A stretch of 5,882 nucleotides of DNA from an uncultured Oscillospiraceae bacterium. Its GTDB lineage: Bacteria > Bacillota > Clostridia > Oscillospirales > Oscillospiraceae. The DNA lies in assembly GCA_934675115.1 (NCBI GenBank), contig CAKUPH010000109.1:1-5882 (forward strand), written 5' to 3'. The notes below the pieces were generated by a model that saw only the letters and a program-made list of their open reading frames with translations, did not search any database and was not told the origin of the DNA. Shown here piece after piece: positions 4,047 through 5,882 of this stretch. Within the stretch, counting starts at the first letter, position 1. Each line of letters begins with the position of its first letter. A program made the position numbers and the translations under genes.

Positions 4047-5882
4047 TCAGTCGGCGTACAGGGCGATGAGCTTCTGGAGGTGGTTCCAGCGGTCCATGGC
4101 GGCCTGCTCATTCTCCTCGAAGAGCTTCTCAGCCCGGTCGGGGAAGGAGCGGGTCAGGGCGGAGTAGCGGGCCTCGTTCATGAGGAACTCGCGGTAGCCG
4201 CCGGCGGGCGCCTTGGAGTCCAGCGTGAAGGGGTTCTTGCCCGCGGCCCGGTTCTGGGGGTTGTAGCGGAACAGGTTCCAGTAGCCGCAGTCCACGGCCT
4301 TCTTCATCTCGGACTGGCAGTTGGCCATGCCGCCCTTGATGGAGTGCATCTCGCAGGGGGCGTAGCCGATGATGAGGGACGGGCCGTGATAGGCCTCGGC
4401 CTCCCGGATGGCGGTGAGTGTCTGGTTGGGGTTGGCGCCCATGGCCACCTGCGCCACGTAGACGTAGCCGTACTGCATGGCGATCTCGGCAAGGCTCTTC
4501 TTGGCGATGTTCTTGCCCGCGGCGGCGAACTGCGCCACCTGACCGATGTTGGACGCCTTGGAGGCCTGACCGCCGGTGTTGGAGTAGACCTCGGTGTCGA
4601 ACACGAAGATGTTCACATCCTCGCCGGTGGCGATGACGTGATCCAGTCCGCCGTAGCCGATGTCGTAGGCCCAGCCGTCGCCGCCGAAGATCCACACAGA
4701 CTTCTTGCTGAGGTATTCCTTCTTGTCGAGGATCTCCCGGCCCAGCGCGCAGGCGGGGCAGGTGCACCACTTGCCGCCGGCGGCCTTATGGGCCTTGGCG
4801 TCGGCCACCATCTGGGCCTGCGCGTCGCCCAGCATCTCCCGGGCCATGTCGCTCTCGAGGAACTCGATGGTCTCGTCGATGGTGTTGACGGAATCCTCCA
4901 GCGCGGCGATATACGCCTTGGACGCGGGGCCGTTGGCCGCGCCGTCGTCCATGGTGTCCAGCCACTTCTGGGCAGCCTCGCGGACGGCGTCGGCACAGTG
5001 CCCGGCCAGCAGCTGGCGGGTCTTGTCGGCAAGGCTCTGGCGGATGGCCTTCTGGCCCAGATGCAGGCCCAGACCGTGCTCGGCGTTGTCCTCGAACAGG
5101 GAGTTGGCCCAGGCGGGACCCTTGCCGGCCTTGTTGACGGTGTAGGGAGAGGTGGCAGCCGGACCGCCCCAGATGGAGGAGCAGCCGGTGGCGTTGGAGA
5201 TATACATCCGGTCGCCGCAGACCTGCGTCACCAGACGGGCGTAGCTGGTCTCGGCGCAGCCGGCGCAGGAGCCGGAGAACTCAAGCAGCGGCTGCTTGAA
5301 CTGGCTCTCCTTGACGGTGGCGACGCCCTCCATGTCGGCCTTGGGGGCCACTTCCTTGACCATGTAGTTGAACACGGCCTGACGGGGGGCCTCCTGCTCC
5401 AGCGGGACCATGGTCAGGCTCTTGGTGGGGCAGACGCCCACGCACACGGAGCAGCCCATGCAGTCCAGCGGGCTGACGGACAGGGTGTACTTGTAAACGC
5501 CCTTGCCCTTGCCGGCCTTGATGTCCACGATCTGCGCCCCGGCGGGAGCCGCGGCGGCCTCCTCCTCGGTGAGGGCGAAGGGACGGATGGTGGCGTGGGG
5601 GCAGACGTAGGAGCACTGGTTACACTGGACGCACTTGGCGGGGTCCCACGCGGGAACGGACACGGCCACGCCGCGCTTCTCGTAGGCGGAAGCGCCCTGC
5701 TGGAAGGTGCCGTCCACATGGGGGACGAACTTGGAGACGGGCAGGCTGTCGCCGTCCATCCGGTCCACGGGCTCCAGAATGTTCTCCACCATGTCCACCA
5801 GAGCGGCGGGGCCGTCCAGTCTGGCGGGAGCGGCGTCGTCCACGGCGTCGGCCCAGTCGGCGGGCACGTCGATCTTCACGAA
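4047..5882 (-). CDS. nifJ: Pyruvate:ferredoxin (flavodoxin) oxidoreductase, C-terminal half (5' end outside window)
   Basis: Cytoplasmic enzyme that oxidatively decarboxylates pyruvate with CoA to acetyl-CoA and CO2, passing electrons to ferredoxin. It is central to anaerobic fermentation. The visible 611 residues are about half of the usual near-1,180-residue protein; the frame is open to the right edge, so the start lies outside. Numbering from the Val codon at 5879: ferredoxin-like domain with CVQCNQCSYVCP (C83, C86, C89, C93) and CMGCSVCVGVCP (C140, C143, C146, C150); proximal cluster ligands CAGC (C205, C208), ATGC (C233) and APC (C509); thiamine diphosphate/Mg site GDGWAYDIGYGG (from 400) to DTEVYSNTGGQ (428-438). 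The short C-terminus lacks the long extension of the Desulfovibrio africanus enzyme. An unusual CTCPAC (372-377) precedes the cofactor-binding motif. A terminator lies 39 bp after the stop. Confidence 0.97.
   Translation of the reverse strand, partial: FVKIDVPADWADAVDDAAPARLDGPAALVDMVENILEPVDRMDGDSLPVSKFVPHVDGTFQQGASAYEKRGVAVSVPAWDPAKCVQCNQCSYVCPHATIRPFALTEEEAAAAPAGAQIVDIKAGKGKGVYKYTLSVSPLDCMGCSVCVGVCPTKSLTMVPLEQEAPRQAVFNYMVKEVAPKADMEGVATVKESQFKQPLLEFSGSCAGCAETSYARLVTQVCGDRMYISNATGCSSIWGGPAATSPYTVNKAGKGPAWANSLFEDNAEHGLGLHLGQKAIRQSLADKTRQLLAGHCADAVREAAQKWLDTMDDGAANGPASKAYIAALEDSVNTIDETIEFLESDMAREMLGDAQAQMVADAKAHKAAGGKWCTCPACALGREILDKKEYLSKKSVWIFGGDGWAYDIGYGGLDHVIATGEDVNIFVFDTEVYSNTGGQASKASNIGQVAQFAAAGKNIAKKSLAEIAMQYGYVYVAQVAMGANPNQTLTAIREAEAYHGPSLIIGYAPCEMHSIKGGMANCQSEMKKAVDCGYWNLFRYNPQNRAAGKNPFTLDSKAPAGGYREFLMNEARYSALTRSFPDRAEKLFEENEQAAMDRWNHLQKLIALYAD

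Noticed and set aside
3883..4167. 94-residue plus-strand frame crossing the bidirectional terminator
   Set aside because: It reads through the perfect hairpin and into the antisense of the oxidoreductase. No ribosome site.
5877..5879. GTG at the right edge as the start of the oxidoreductase
   Set aside because: The frame continues beyond the window, and the family has about 570 more residues upstream; this is an internal Val codon.

Overview
The window looks like chromosomal DNA of a GC-rich, strictly anaerobic Clostridia member, most plausibly of the Oscillospiraceae/Flavonifractor-Oscillibacter type. The evidence is a pyruvate:ferredoxin oxidoreductase with clostridial-type clusters, strong AGGAGG ribosome sites, GTG and TTG starts, and small phage membrane proteins of a kind common in gut Firmicutes prophages. 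The taxonomic guess is inference from style and not from a marker gene.

Layout. Bases 1-1213 (minus strand) hold a compact phage-type lysis cassette in transcription order: an XhlA-like membrane/coiled-coil protein (992-1213), a small membrane protein (732-995), a two-helix holin-like protein (500-715) and a zinc N-acetylmuramoyl-L-alanine amidase (endolysin) that runs off the left edge (1-503). The genes overlap or nearly touch (GTGA and ATGA overlaps, one 16-nt gap), so they form one operon. Bases 1214-1351 are a short divergent intergenic region with a good promoter for the right-hand gene and a possible one for the cassette. Bases 1352-2953 (plus) encode peptide chain release factor 3 (prfC) from a TTG start. 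Bases 2954-3255 carry no gene but hold several inverted repeats, a strong terminator (3159-3200) and, immediately after it, a promoter. Bases 3256-3744 (plus) encode a 162-residue single-pass membrane protein of unknown function. Bases 3745-4046 carry no convincing gene. They contain a cluster of related short repeats and hairpins and a perfect 17-bp bidirectional terminator (3970-4007). Bases 4047-5882 (minus) are the C-terminal half of pyruvate:ferredoxin oxidoreductase (nifJ/por).

How the parts relate. The cassette is a phage or phage-derived lysis module: holin-type proteins permeabilise the membrane and the amidase cleaves the wall. It sits head-to-head with a housekeeping translation gene and has no tail or structural genes upstream of it, which is not the usual position of a lysis module. 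prfC, the membrane protein and nifJ appear to be independent transcription units, separated by the terminators noted. No tRNA, rRNA, CRISPR, integrase or transposase is visible. The points most worth a second look are the isolated lysis cassette, the structured spacer 2954-3158, and the repeat-rich spacer 3745-3969.
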